DNA from: Clitoria ternatea | Lineage: Eukaryota; Streptophyta; Magnoliopsida; Fabales; Fabaceae | Length of the DNA: 64,000 nt | Assembly: GCA_037962975.1 (NCBI GenBank) | Contig: CM075669.1 | Location: 109,074,501-109,138,500, forward strand | Reading direction: 5' to 3' | Shown here: one piece after another, positions 50,157 through 62,300 of the stretch | How positions within the stretch are numbered: the stretch's first letter is position 1 | Layout: each line of letters begins with the position of its first letter | Translations under genes and position numbers: made by a program | Notes under the pieces: generated by a model | The model's database searches: none | The model's input: only the letters and a program-made list of their open reading frames with translations | Told to the model about the DNA's origin: nothing

Positions 50157-53100
50157 TGCTCCCCCTTTTTAAAAGGATTTGTCCTCAAATCTAAGGCAAC
50201 CTTATCCAACTCATTTATAGCACAAGGGGTAAGATCAGAAACATTAAAAGTAGCATTGACCCGATACTCACGAAGGAGGTCAAGCACATAAGCATTATTA
50301 CTAAGTTTCCCAAGAATCTGAAAAGGAGCATCACTTGTAAGATTGAGTTTAGACTTCCTAAGGTTAGGAAAATGTTCCTTCCTTAGGTAAAGACAAACCT
50401 AATCTCTAACATCCAAAACAACCTCTTTTCTTTTTTATTCACACATCTAGCATAATGTTCATTTTTCTTTTGTATATGATGTTTGACCTCCTCATGAAGA
50501 GTACAAACAAAAGAAGCTTTTGCCTTACTATCCATGTGGATGATATCATTAGAAATCTCTAAAGCCAAAAGATCTAATAGAGTGAGGGGGTTAAAACCAT
50601 ACACTATCTCAAAAGAACTATGCTTGATGGTGGAGTGAACTACCCTATTATAAGAAAACTCTACATATGGTAGACACTTGTCCTATCACTTAATATTCTT
50701 TTTAACAAGGACTCGTAGGATAGTAGAAAGAGTCCTGTTGACAACCTCAGCTTGGCCATCTATTTGTGGATGGCAAGTGGTAGAAAAGAGAAGCTTTGTC
50801 CCTAGCCTAGACTAAAGGGTCCTCCAGAAATGGCTAAAGAACTTGGTATCCCTATCACTAACAATAGTTTTAGGGATCTCATGTAATCTAACAATCTCTT
50901 CTTTAAAGAATAGTTTAGCAATATGACTTGCATCATCTACCTTGTGACAACAGATGAAGTGAGCCATTTTGCTAAATCTATCTACCACCACAAAAATAGA
51001 ATCATTCCCCTTTGGGTCCTAGGTAAAATCCATGCTAATATCTACCCAAGGGGAAGTAAAAATAGGTAAAGGGGTGTAAAGGCCATGAGGAGAAACCCTA
51101 GATTTAGCCTTTTTACATGCAAAGCACCTAGAACAAAGCCTTTGCACATCACGATTCATATAGGCCAATAAAAGTCCCCACTAAGGGTGGACAAAGTATT
51201 ATCCCTCCTAAAATGCCCCATGAGTCCTCCCTCATGACTCTCAAGAAGGAAAATGTCTCTAATGGATCCCCTAGGAATGCAAAGCTTATTGGCTTTAAAA
51301 AGGAAGCCATATAACTTATGGAACCCATTAAAAGAGATAGAAGGACCACAAGAGTGATAGGCAAGAAAGAAGTCAGGATCATATGAGTGCAATTCCTTTA
51401 TTTCATCAAGACCATGTAGAGTGGCACCCAAAGAAGAAAGAAGGGTGTGTCTTCTAGATAAAGCATTAACTACCACATTAGCTTTACCACTTTGGTGCTT
51501 GATAAAATAAGGAAATTGTTCCAAATACTTAACCTATTTAGCATGCCTCTTGTTAAGCTTATGTTAGCCCTTGATGTACTTAAGTAGCTCATGGTCATTA
51601 TGAATGACAAACTCTTTGGAAATCAAGTAGTGTTCCCAAGTTTGTAGGGCCTTAATCAAAGCAAAGAACTTTTTGTCATAAGTTGGATATATTCCCCATT
51701 AAGCTTTTCACTAAAGAAAGCAATGGGATACCGCTTTTGAAGTAACACTACACCTATGCCAACATTAGATGCATCACATTCAAGCTCAAAAGTTTTAGAA
51801 AAGTTTGGAAGAGCAAGAATGGGAGCATGAGTGAGTCTATGCTTAAGGTCTTGAAAAGCCTTTTCTTACTTTGGCCCCCGATTAAAAGCAACATTTTTCT
51901 TAAGCAAGTCATTAAGGGGAGAAGACAAAGCAAAAAATTCTTTTACAAACCTTCTATAGAAGCTAGCCAAACCATGGAAGCTTCTAATGTCCTGCACACT
52001 TTTGGGGGTAGGCCAAGCATTAATTGCTTTGACTTTTTCTTGGTAAACTTGGAACACCTTGGAGCTTACCACAAATCTGAGAAAGACAATGTGATCTAAA
52101 CCAAAAGGACATTTGTTAAGGTTAGCAAAAAGTTTGTTTGCTCTTAAGGCAAGTAAAACATGTCTAAAGAAACTAAGGTGAGAGTCCATGTTTTTAGAAT
52201 AGATAAGGATGTCATTAAAGTAGACAACCATAAAATGCCTAATGAAGTCCCTCAAAACATGGTTCATGAGGCGCATAAAAGTACTTAGTGCATTGGTTAG
52301 GCCAAAAGGCATAACCAACCACTCATATAATCCAAGCTTGGTCTTAAAAGCAACTTTCCATTTATCACCTTCCTTAATTATTATTTGATGGTAGTCACTG
52401 TTAAGGTCAATCTTAGAAAATATAGTAGAGCCACAAAGTTTATCCAACATATCATCAAGTCTAGGGATAGGATACCTATACTTGATGGTTATGTTGTTGA
52501 TTGCTCTATAATTAGTGCATAACCTCTATGATCCATCTTTCTTAGGTACTAAAAGAATGGGTACAATATATAGACTAAGACTCTCCCTAATCCAACCTTT
52601 GGAAAGTATATCTCCAATTTGCTTTACAATCTCTAGACTCTCCTTAGGGTTACACCTATATGTAGGTCTATTAGACAAGCTAGCCATACGTATAAAATCT
52701 ATTTGATATTCTATACCCCTAAGTTATGGAAGCCCTCGAGGAAGGTCTTTGAGAAAGACATCCTCATACTCTAAGAGAAGCTTTTGCACTCCCTTGGGTA
52801 TAGAAGAAGAAGAAGAGCCCATAAAGAGGGGGAAGTGCAAGGAGGAGAAGTGCTAAAAGAGTTAGAAGGGCTAGGAGAGCTAGATAAACAAGTGGAAGGA
52901 GTACTAGAGGAGGAGGAAGGGTAAAGCATGTAGAAAGGTTTGTGAAGAAGCAAGGCTTGCTTCACATCATGCTTAGAGGAAAAGAAAAAAGAATGCCTCT
53001 TGGGATCTTCAAGTGTGAGGATCCTTTTACCTCTATCTTAGTAGGTTAAAACTTTTTTTTATTTTAATGTTTTGGTGGTTTTGAAAGGGAGGTGGAAGGC

Positions 53101-54763
53101 CCAACCTCCCTATCCCTTTTCAACTTCATTTGAAGTTAGTCTTTCAAAACTTGTTTAGGAGACAAGGGATGCTAGACAAACTTTTTATTGTTATGTACAA
53201 AGGTAAGAGTTTTGGTGAAACTCTCTTATCGTATTGCCAAGGTTTACCTAACAAGACATGAGTGGCTTACATAGGCACAACATTACACCAAACTTGATCA
53301 TGGTATATGCAAATAGAGAGAGAAAGAAGAACCTATTTGTTCATTAACATCTCACCTTTTTCATTAAGCCATTACAATCTATAAGGTCTAGGATGATCAA
53401 TTAGAGCACAACCAAGTTTGTGAACTAGCCTTTGGCTAGGCACACTTGCATAACTACCACTATCCACAATGAGAGAACAAAGTTTTTCTTTAATATAACA
53501 TCTTGTGTAAAAGATGGTCTCTCTTTATGTAGTGTCATCATCCCTTATATGGCTTCCAAGAAGCCTTCTAATCATAAAAAGCTCACCTTCATCTCTAAGA
53601 ACATATTCACTATCATAGGAATCATTATTGAAGCTATCACTAGAGTGTGAAGAGGAAGATTCTCATAGCTAGAATGGTGATCAATACCCTTTAAAATCAT
53701 GGTTTTCTTAGTTGGACATTGAGAGGCAATATGACCCCTTCCCAAACACTTTAAACATTTGATAGAACTTATTCTTGAACAATTAGGTTAGGATGAAGTG
53801 TTGGCATTTCTAGAAAGGGTATGCTTAGAAGGTTGCGTAGGGGGATGATCCTTATGAACCTCACTCTTAATCCTAGGAGATGAAGTGCCCATTTCATGCT
53901 TCTTACCCTTTCTCCCACTACCTTTTTTTTAGGGGATGAAGTCTTCTTTGCCTTTCCACCTAGGCCTAAAGGGTTTGGAATCCCCTTTATAATAAGAAGC
54001 TCTATCCATGAGTTGAGCTTTTACTCTTGTGCATCGATGGATAAGCTCCTCAATGTCCATATGAGGTAGAAGTTCCACTCTTTTTCTTGTGTTACGATTA
54101 AGGCCATGTAAAAATCTATGCATGAGGATTTCATCATCCTCTTCAACATTGGCCCTAATCATATTGATTTCCAAGGATTTGTAATAATCCTCCACACTTT
54201 TGGACCCTTGGGTGAGTCTAGTGAGCTTGGCCAATAGCTCACCCTTATAGTAGGAGGGAACATAACGTTTCCTAAGCAAAGCCTTAAGATCTTTCCATTC
54301 ATTAATGGGTGGGAAATAGTATTTCTTCCTATCTTTTAGGATTTGGGTCCATCACACTAATGCATAATTTTGGAAGCTAAAGGTGGTAATCCTAACCTTT
54401 TTTTTCATTTTTTGTTTGATGGGAGGTGAAAAGTTGCTCAACTTTCATCTCCCAATAAAGGTAGGCTTCTACATCACTTTTACTATGGAAGGGTGGGACC
54501 TCTAGCTTGACCTCTCTCAAGTCACCCTCCTCATGAGACCCATAATGTCTCCTATGATGCCTATCCTTAACCTCACTAGTTTTATCATTATGCCTATGCA
54601 TATTATGCCTATGATATCTAGTGGTTCTTTCTCTACGCTCCCTATTTTCTAGGTTATCTAACCTAGTGGACATGTTTTTTAGTTTTTCTAAAATTAATCT
54701 CATGTGAGGGGGGTTGACTCTCTCTCTCTTTGTCTCACTATATGAAGACATGTTATAATGCAA
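50036..54763 (-). pseudogene. H gag-pol polyprotein, broken
   Basis: Gag opens at 54763 (MHYNMSSYSETKRERVNPPH), then YVPSYYKGELLAKLTRLTQG and DDEILMHRFLHGLNRNTRKR (54279-53929). A zinc-knuckle and protease region (53930-52450) is heavily decayed. RT (52450-51866) has FSKIDLNSDYHQIIIKEGD and LYEWLVMPFGLTNA. Its active site reads VVYFNDILIYS: the first catalytic Asp is Asn. RNase H to integrase (51540-50400) has KANVVVNALSRRH, DSIFVVVDRFSKMAHFICCH, TIVSDRDTKFF, FSTTCHPQIDGQAEVVNRTL and FEIVYGFNPLTLLDLLALE. The C-terminus (VNATFNVSDLTP, ALDLRTNPFKKGE, FRGPLTRRKAKKARETL) crosses the purine tract and continues about 40 codons into the LTR. Numerous stops and frameshifts. Confidence 0.85.
50157..50170 (-). 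other. H polypurine tract
   Basis: Minus strand AAAAAGGGGGAGCA directly before LTR start TGACATAGCC. It lies inside the coding frame of the polyprotein tail. Confidence 0.85.
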
Positions 54764-56311
54764 AATGTAGGAGATGAGATACTAGTCAGGTCACTCAAAA
54801 AGGATTCTAAGTCCTAAAAAGAAAATAACAAACAAGACAATCAAGAAAAGGCAAGAAAGAAAGCAAGTAGACAAAACTAGTCGGAGTGTAAAATTTAAAC
54901 TAAGACTAGCATACAAAAACACACTTATACTAACTAGAAAGCAAGCACAGAAAACTAGTCGGTGGTGCAAGAAATTAAACTAGACTTGGCATGAAAAATT
55001 CACACTTACACTAAACTAACACAAACTAGTCGGTGCATAAAAATAAACTAAGTCCAAAGCATAATTATTCCTAATCAACTAATTAAAAAAATTAAAGTCT
55101 AATGTCCAAAGTCCTTAATGTCCAAATACAAGGACTTAAGAAAGTATTAAAAATAAATTCCCAAAATACGAGGGAAAAGAAAATACAAATCATAAAAAAA
55201 TAAATCCTAACTATTACAAAATTTGCTTTCCAATACAAGTGTCTTTCAAGTCTTCCACTAAGCCAAAGATAGTCCACCAAGCTACAAAGAAAACACTTGG
55301 AAACTCAAAGTAATGGTTAGCACAAGAAATAAGAAAATTTAAAAATCAAAGTTTTTGCACTCTTAGTCTCACAAGGTGTATGCACTTAAGTACCAAGCTC
55401 TCTATACTTGTAGATTGCCTTAGATCAAATTCTTTAAATATGATACCCAAATAATGGTATTCTTATCAATCCTTAATCTCAAGAATGCTAAAAACTCAAA
55501 TGACAAAACTTAGAGAGAAAAAGACAAGTAAGAAAAGGAAAATTAGGAAGGTAAACTAAAAAGGAGTTAGATGTGACAAACAAGAACTTGACAAGCAACA
55601 AAAGATTTAAAGAATAAAGGAACACAAGAGTGGAAAAACAATGTGACAAACTAAGATCCAAAGGATACAAGCAAGCAATCAAATGCATGAACAAAAGAAA
55701 GGCATACAAAAAGAGCAAACTAGAAACTCTAGAATGCTTACAAGTTCACAACCTTTTTATATAGTTTTCAAAACTTTTTCCTTCAACCCAAGTGCACAAA
55801 AATATACAAAAAGAGCAATTAAAGTACTGCACAAACAAAAGAATAACTGCTGGAATTTTTTTAATTATTTTTTATGGTTTTTCAAGCACTTTTTCACACT
55901 TTTTTTGCTAAGAAATGACCCAAACAAATGCATAAACAAAGGACCTTTCACACTATTTTCTTTTCATACCTTTTTACTTTTTTTATTTTTTCCTTTATTT
56001 TTTATTAAAAATATTATAGCAAAACAGAATTACAAGTTGCTCCAAAGTAGTGCACAAAAGAGATGAAAATAGGAAACTATCATAAGGCAAATGCAAGCAT
56101 CATCTTCTAAACAATTCAGGCAATGGAAGGCAAGGATTTATAGCACAAATGACATTAAATTGAACATAAATACAGTATGCAAAAGATGACTCAAGGTTGC
56201 TGGAAAATGAAAAACAAAGTAGAAAAACACACCTAAAAGATTTCTAATAATCCTACAACAAGCAACAAATCCACCTTAAAGTGAGATGGATAAAACTAAT
56301 GCAAGGAGCTT

Positions 56312-56734
56312 GTTAAGCACTTTAAAAGAGATGTTTAAAATGCTTTAGAATCCAGCAAGACAAACATATGACAAAGTCAAAGGAAAAGCTTAGAAAACAC
56401 AAGAAACAAGCTCACACACCTAAGACACCATCTAAGGAAGCTAAAAATCAATTAAGCAAAACAACAAACACCTAAGAGGCATACTAAATCCACATGGTTT
56501 AACAGACGTCCAGAACTAAAAATTAACTTCAAATGAAGCAAATGGCACAAAACAACCATAATATGCAAAGAAACTTCAAGAAAACACAAAAAGAGAGGTT
56601 TCTTGCATTCTAAGGCACCAAAGGTCAAAGTGTTGACCTAAAAAAATTTTGCTCAAATTTTTTTCAAACTTTGAGGTTATGTCACGCTTTAGTGCAGTAA
56701 CAATAGTTGTGAAAGCACTTTACAAAAATCAAAA
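56312..56734. repeat. 423 bp direct duplication, left copy
   Basis: GTTAAGCACTTTAAAAGAG to CAAAAATCAAAA recurs at 57775-58198 with only a handful of differences, so the event is recent relative to H. The two copies flank LTR G directly. Confidence 0.9.
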
Positions 56735-56881
56735 TGAAGGATTTTGATAATGACAAGGCCAATGCCAGATATCAAGAATGAAGATCCAAGACCAAGGCAT
56801 AATTAAAGTAAGACTCTATAAAAAGAAAGTACGACCATTAATATAAAAAGGTTTTAAAATAAGAATACATTCTGATGGAAT

Positions 56882-57028
56882 GTAATTGATTACCTCATTA
56901 GTGTAATCAATTACCTCAGCAATGTAATCGATTACCATGTTTAAGTAATCGATTATAATATGAACGTTATGTTTTAAAACTGATTTTAAAAGGCTGTAAT
57001 CGATTACCTATTTTATGTAATCGATTAC
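56882..57028. repeat. Six GTAATCGATTAC palindromes, 21 bp phased
   Basis: Sites start at 56882, 56903, 56924, 56945, 56996 and 57017. Spacings are 21, 21, 21, 51 and 21. The cluster ends 129 bases before the TATA box. Confidence 0.9.
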
Positions 57029-57157
57029 AACGTGATCAGAAAGCAAAAAATCATGTTGAAACATTATAACTTTTCACAAAATATTATTTTATCCAAGAGG
57101 TACCTTTCCAATTATTTTAATCAATAATTTCACACCTCTTGAAGGCATTTCTTCTCC

Positions 57158-57165
57158 TATAAATA
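57158..57165 (+). promoter_or_regulatory. G LTR TATA box
   Basis: CCTATAAATAGAAGG, downstream of the palindromes and about 400 bases before the TGGACGTAGG motif. Confidence 0.75.
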
Positions 57166-57385
57166 GAAGGGTATTTCATTTGCAAAAGCACACCAATAAC
57201 ACCAACACCAAATACTTCCAATCTTTTCTTAAAGAGAAATAATGGCCATATTCTCTTAATAGAGTTATTACTCTTCTTGTTCCTCAATTTGTTCATCATA
57301 CTCTTGAAGAGAGTTTTTCTATAGAGTTCTTTATCTCTAAAGTGAGATTGATACTCAGAGTGGTGTATCTCTGAGGGTGTTCTTC

Positions 57386-57478
57386 TTGGATGTGGTGTAG
57401 CATCCAAGGGTGATGTTCTTGGGTATGGTGTAGTATCCAAGGGTGATGTGCTTGGGTGTGGTGTAGCATCCAATGCAT
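57386..57478. repeat. 33 bp minisatellite in G
   Basis: Nearly three units of GGTGTGGTGTAGCATCCAAG plus GGTGATGTGCTTG. The minus-strand proline-rich frames over it are a by-product of the repeat. Confidence 0.8.
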
Positions 57479-57774
57479 TTGTGATCGGGGTGTGAATCCC
57501 CATTGTGGTGTAATCAAGGGATTTGATTATAGTGAATTTCCTCAAGGGTGTCTTGAGAAGACTGGACGTAGGTAGTGGTTGGCCGAACCAGTATAAATCT
57601 CTGTTTGCACTTCTCTAACCCTTAAACTCTTTATGTTTTAAGCATTATTATTCAAATCACATATCATTGCATATTGAGTTTTTAGAGGAGAAATTTATTA
57701 GTGAGAAAGTTCCTAACTACTCAATTCACCCCCTCCCCCCCCTTTGAGTTTCCTAGAGGCCACCTAGGCTAACA

Positions 57775-58198
57775 GTTAAGCACTTTAAAAGATATATTTA
57801 AAATGCTTTAGAATCCAGCAAGACAAACATATGACAAAGTCAAAGGAAAAGCTTAGAAAACACAAGAAACAAGCTTACACACCTAAGACACCATCTAAGG
57901 AAGCTAAAAATCAATTAAGCAAAACAACAAACACCTAAGAGGCATACTAAATCCACATGGTTTAACAGACGTCCAGAACTAAAAATTAACTTCAAATGAA
58001 GCAAATGGCACAAAACAACCATAATATGCAAAGAAACTTCAAGAAAACACAAAAAGAGAGGTTTCTTGCATTCTAAGGCACCAAAGGTCAAAGTGTTGAC
58101 CTAAAAAAAATTTTGCTCAAATTTTTTTCAAACTTTGAGGTTATGTCACGCTTTAGTGCAGTAACAATAGTTGTGAAAGCACTTTGCAAAAATCAAAG
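57775..58198. repeat. 423 bp direct duplication, right copy
   Basis: Partner of 56312-56734. After ...AAAAATCAAA it continues into GCCAAACTAAG, the presumed original H sequence, whereas the left copy runs into LTR G. Confidence 0.9.
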
Positions 58199-58374
58199 CC
58201 AAACTAAGTAGATCTAAAAATTAAAGGAGACATAACTTTTTACATTTTGAGTTTTTTGACATATGATATATGGAAATTGATATAGAGACAATGAGGAATC
58301 CAAATCCAGCAATGAAATTTCAAAATTCAAACAACACAAAATCAGATCTAAAGAAATGAAAAGAAGAGGAGTTA

Positions 58375-58390
58375 GACTCTTGATACCCAA
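58375..58390 (-). other. H primer-binding-site-like sequence
   Basis: Minus strand after the LTR reads TTGGGTATCAAGAGTC, resembling the initiator-Met complement TGGTATCAGAGC with small insertions. Weak match. Confidence 0.4.
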
Positions 58391-59299
58391 TGTTGTAGGA
58401 ATTTCTTCAATTCCTTAAGAATGATGGATCTACCTTTTCTTCCTTCTTTAGATCCAAGGCAAGCAGACTTCAATTTGATAAATAAATTCTGAATTCATGT
58501 GGATATGGTGTAGATCATGACATATATGGTGAAGTAGTGGAGATTTTTAGTGAAGAAAAACCTAGATCTAAGGTAGGAATTACAAGAGAAATGAAGGAGA
58601 ATGGAAGACTAGTATGGGAGAAGTGATTTCCGCCACTTTCTAAGGATAGAGAGATAAAGAGAAGGTTATTCACCACCTTTGGGAGGGATCCAAAGGATAA
58701 GAACCTAGAAAAGGAGCTAAGGCTTCTACTTTCTAGAGAGGAGAAGGGTATCTCACTCTAAAACTTATTAAAACTTGAATTATGAAGCATTACAAAGGAA
58801 ATAAGGTATTTATACCTCCTAGGAAACTAATTTTCAGAATTGGCTTGGGTGGGCTTGAAAAAGCTTTACCCAAGGCCCAAAAACTAATAATACATGGCCC
58901 AAAAGGAGCCCAAAAGTGGCCCAAAATGGAAAATATGGTCATGCAAGGCTAAAACTAAGTCTTAATTATAAATCCTAAAATATTCCTAAACTATTAATAT
59001 GAAGAATATAATATCTACAAAAAGTAACCATGCCCAAAATAGAGGCCCAAAGGAGACCCAAACAGTAAAAGGGGGCCCATTACCCTAAGATAGAGCAAGT
59101 GCAAAGGGTAAGGGTCCTCAAAAGCTCCTCCTTAGGCTTGGGCCCAATAGTGGAAGTCATGAAGGAAGTCAAGTGAGTATGGAGTGTCTCCCTAGCTTTC
59201 TTGTCCCTTGACCTAGTCAAAGAACCCCTAAAGCCCTCCAAGGCAACCTCTAGGGTTTGTGAGGGATCTATGACTTCCTCTTGGGTGACGGCTATGTTG
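58391..59299 (-). repeat. H 5' LTR (909 bp)
   Basis: Uninterrupted copy, + strand TGTTGTAGGAATTTC to GGCTATGTTG. A minus-strand frame from the LTR start to 59080 encodes the polyprotein tail (LEVALEGFRGSLTRSRDKK, TSTIGPKPKEELL), longer than in the left LTR, where a stop follows ARETL. Confidence 0.9.
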
Positions 59300-59304
59300 C
59301 TACC

Positions 59305-62300
59305 TCCCAAGAAGTAGGGCTATTACATTCGACAACTCATCTCCCTATGGGAGTCCTGACAAAAATGAACCGATGGTGGTCATAATTGAGGTAGTATAGT
59401 GTATCATTAGGAGGGTTTTGGTTGATCAAGGAAGCTCTATGGATATCCTTCATTGGAAATCCTTTAGATGACTTAACCTTCCCCACACCTAGCTCAATAG
59501 GTATGACGAAGCACTCCTCAGCTTCATAGAGGACTCAGTGCAAGTTATGGGGTATGTAGAGCTAAAAATGACCTTCGGATAAGGAGAAGACAACAAGGCA
59601 GTCATTGTTAAATACTTTGTAGTTGATATTCTAAGTTCCTACAATGCCATACTTGGGCGCCCAACAATCAATCCATTTAGCATAATCGTCTTCACCCTCC
59701 ATCTAATGATGAAATTCCCACTCGGAGATAGACGTATTAAGGTTGTTCAAACGGACCGTGAGATAGCCCGGGAATGCTTCCACGAAAGCCTTCAGTGAAG
59801 AGAAACCTTCATTATGGAAGAAGACATCGAGACCGGGTTTGATCCCCGGGATGAAAAGGAACATGAACAACCTTAACTGTTAGAGTCTTTGAAATTGGTA
59901 CAAATCAGAACAAGTTTTAGTCAATGCACCTGACTTAGTGCCATGCTAGGCCAGGACCTAGAAGAACCACTAATCAACCTCCTAAGGGCAACCACTAACT
60001 TATTCGCATGGACTCCTTCAGACATGTTCGGGATTGATCCAAAAGTCATATGTCACTCCCTGAATATTGACAAAGAGACCAAACTAGTGACATAGAGGCA
60101 ATGCAGGCTAGGACTCCATAGTTGGACAATCGTAAAAGAAGAAATAGATAAATTTATGGTAGCTAACTTCATCTGATAAGTGAGATACCCAACCTGGCTC
60201 TCAAAAGTAGTAATGGTAAAGAAATTAAACAGAAAATGGAGGATATGTGTAGACTTCACTAACCTCAATAAGGTATGTCTAAAAGACCCTTACTCTTTAT
60301 CTAATATTGATTGTTTGGTAGATGGCACCTCAAGATAGTAGGTCCTAGGCTTTATAGACAGGTATTCTAGGTACAAACAAATTTGAATGGATCTGAAAGG
60401 CTAAGAAAAAACTGCCTTCATTATTAGAGGAATGAATTATTGCTACCGAGTGATTCCCTTTGAGTTGAAGAATATAGGGGCCACATATCAGCGATTGGTA
60501 GACAAAATCTTTACTAATCAGATTGGTATGAACATAGAGGTTTATGTGGATGACATGGTAATGAAGACCAAAGATGCAAAAGACCATACCAAAGATCTAG
60601 AATATTTACAGAGCTAAGGAGACCAAACCTGTGCCTCAACCTAGACAAATGTTCCTTCAGGGTCGAAGATGGTAAATTCCTAGGATACATGCTAACTTAT
60701 AGAGGCATAGAAGCCAATCCATATTAATATCAAGCCATCCTGGAAATATAGAGCCTACAAAATATCAAGGAAGTATAACGCCTCACTAGGAGAATCGCAG
60801 CACTCTCTTGATTCCTCTCCATATTTGTAAAAAGATCCATGCCCTTCTACCAAGTGCTAAAAAAGTCAAACGTTTTCCACTAGACCAAGAAATGTTAAAA
60901 AGCCTTTGAAGACTTGAAAGCATATCTGGCCTCTCCCCTGATTCTTAAAAGGCCAAACCCATGGGTGAAACTCATTGTTTACTTCTCAGTCGGGGAAAAT
61001 GCCATCAATACGGTGTTAAGACAAGAAGAGCAGATGATCCAACGACTCATATACTTTACCAGTAAACCCTTGTAGGGAGCCGATACATGGTACTAAAGAG
61101 TAGAGAAGTTTACATATAGCCTTGTGGTCCCTGCTCGAAAGTTGAGACCATACTTCCATAGTCACCAGATCATAGTCAGAATTAATCAACCCATCAATAA
61201 TATCCTATAAAAGCCCAAACTAGAAAGAATGATGGTCATGTGGGCTGTAAAGCTTTCAAAATATGGCATCTGGTAATCAAAGTCCAATTCTTACAAGATT
61301 TTATGGTAGAATTAAGGATTGACAAGGAAAAATATGACGCTGATCACGCCTTATGGATCTTATCAGTTGATTGGTCATCGAATGAAAAGGAAGTCGAGTA
61401 GGAATAATACTCGGATCACCAACTAGCATTGCCCTAAAGGAATCACTGAGATTCTTACTTAAAGCAAGTAACAATCAGGCAGAGTATGAGCCACTCTTTG
61501 TCAGATTACAAATGGCCCTAGACCTCAGAGCTAGATGCATACACGTAAAAACCGACTCACAGTTAGTCACTCAATAGGTAGTAACAAGATTCAAGCTGTT
61601 AACAGGGTTCAAGCTGGTCAAGACGTTGGTAATAGGATTCAAGTTGTTCAAGATCACACACGTTACCCGAGTAGAAAACGAAAGAGAAAACTAACTTTCC
61701 AAGCTTGTCAGTGCCAAGAAGGCTGGGAATCTGAAGACACTCCTACAGGTAACCCTTAATGAACCCATTATGAAAAATGAGGAACAACAAATAAACAAGA
61801 TCACCACAACACCCAGGGAGAAAGCATGGATGACCCTGATAACGTACTTCTTAATAAAAGGAATTGTATCAACCAACTCTTTTAAGGCCAGAAGGATGCA
61901 GACACACTCGTCTAACTACGCTCTGATAGAAGGACAACTCTACAAGATAGAATTCACACTACTACTCCTCAAATGCCTCAACAAAAACAAACAATACATA
62001 TGTGAAAGAACTCCACTTGAGAATCTATGAACACTATAGTGGATACTTCTGACCCACCATACGCTCAGATTTCTCTAATTTCATCAAAAGGTATGAGCCC
62101 TGCCAAAGAAATGCTAATAAAATACATAGCCACCTTGGAGCGCTACATGAAATTTTCCCCCTAGCCCTTCAACACTTGAGGAATAAATATTTTAGGACCT
62201 TTCCCCTAGAAAAAGGACAAGTAAAATACCTACTCATCGCTACAGACCTTTTCACAAAAAGGATAGAAGTTAAGCCTCTCGCCACCATCTCCGCATCCAC

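Larger units (their letters stand above)
56735..57774 (+). mobile_element. SIRE-like LTR G (1040 bp)
   Basis: It starts TGAAGGATTTTGATAATGAC and ends GGCCACCTAGGCTAACA, like F and other SIRE-type LTRs. TATA box at 57158-57165, and TGGACGTAGGTAGTGGTTGG near 57563 is typical R-U5 sequence. The flanks CAAAA and GTTAA differ, so no target duplication is visible. Instead a 423 bp duplication borders it. Confidence 0.85.
54764..58390 (-). other. H 5' leader with inserted LTR G and duplication
   Basis: AT-rich, with no gene between the primer-site region and the gag start. Removing G and one duplicate leaves about 2.2 kb of leader. A splice or separate ORF cannot be recognised. Confidence 0.6.
44967..59299 (-). 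mobile_element. Element H: CRM-like chromovirus
   Basis: Flanks are CTACC at 44962-44966 and 59300-59304. The left LTR is 44967-50156 (interrupted) and the right LTR 58391-59299. Minus-strand gag-pol, purine tract and a primer-site-like sequence are in order. RT and integrase strings (LYEWLVMPFGLTNA, DSIFVVVDRFSKMAHF) and a coding region running into the LTR suggest the CRM clade, though related chromovirus clades are possible. CRM elements concentrate at centromeres. Outermost LTR bases are mutated (TA for TG at left, TG for CA at right). Confidence 0.85.

Noticed and set aside
57117..57545. 142-codon minus-strand ORF with proline-rich repeats
   Set aside because: It translates the 33 bp minisatellite of LTR G in antisense; the real element reads on the other strand.
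56735..57774. 423 bp duplication as the target site duplication of G
   Set aside because: Known LTR integrases give 4-6 bp; a recombination or repair origin is more likely.
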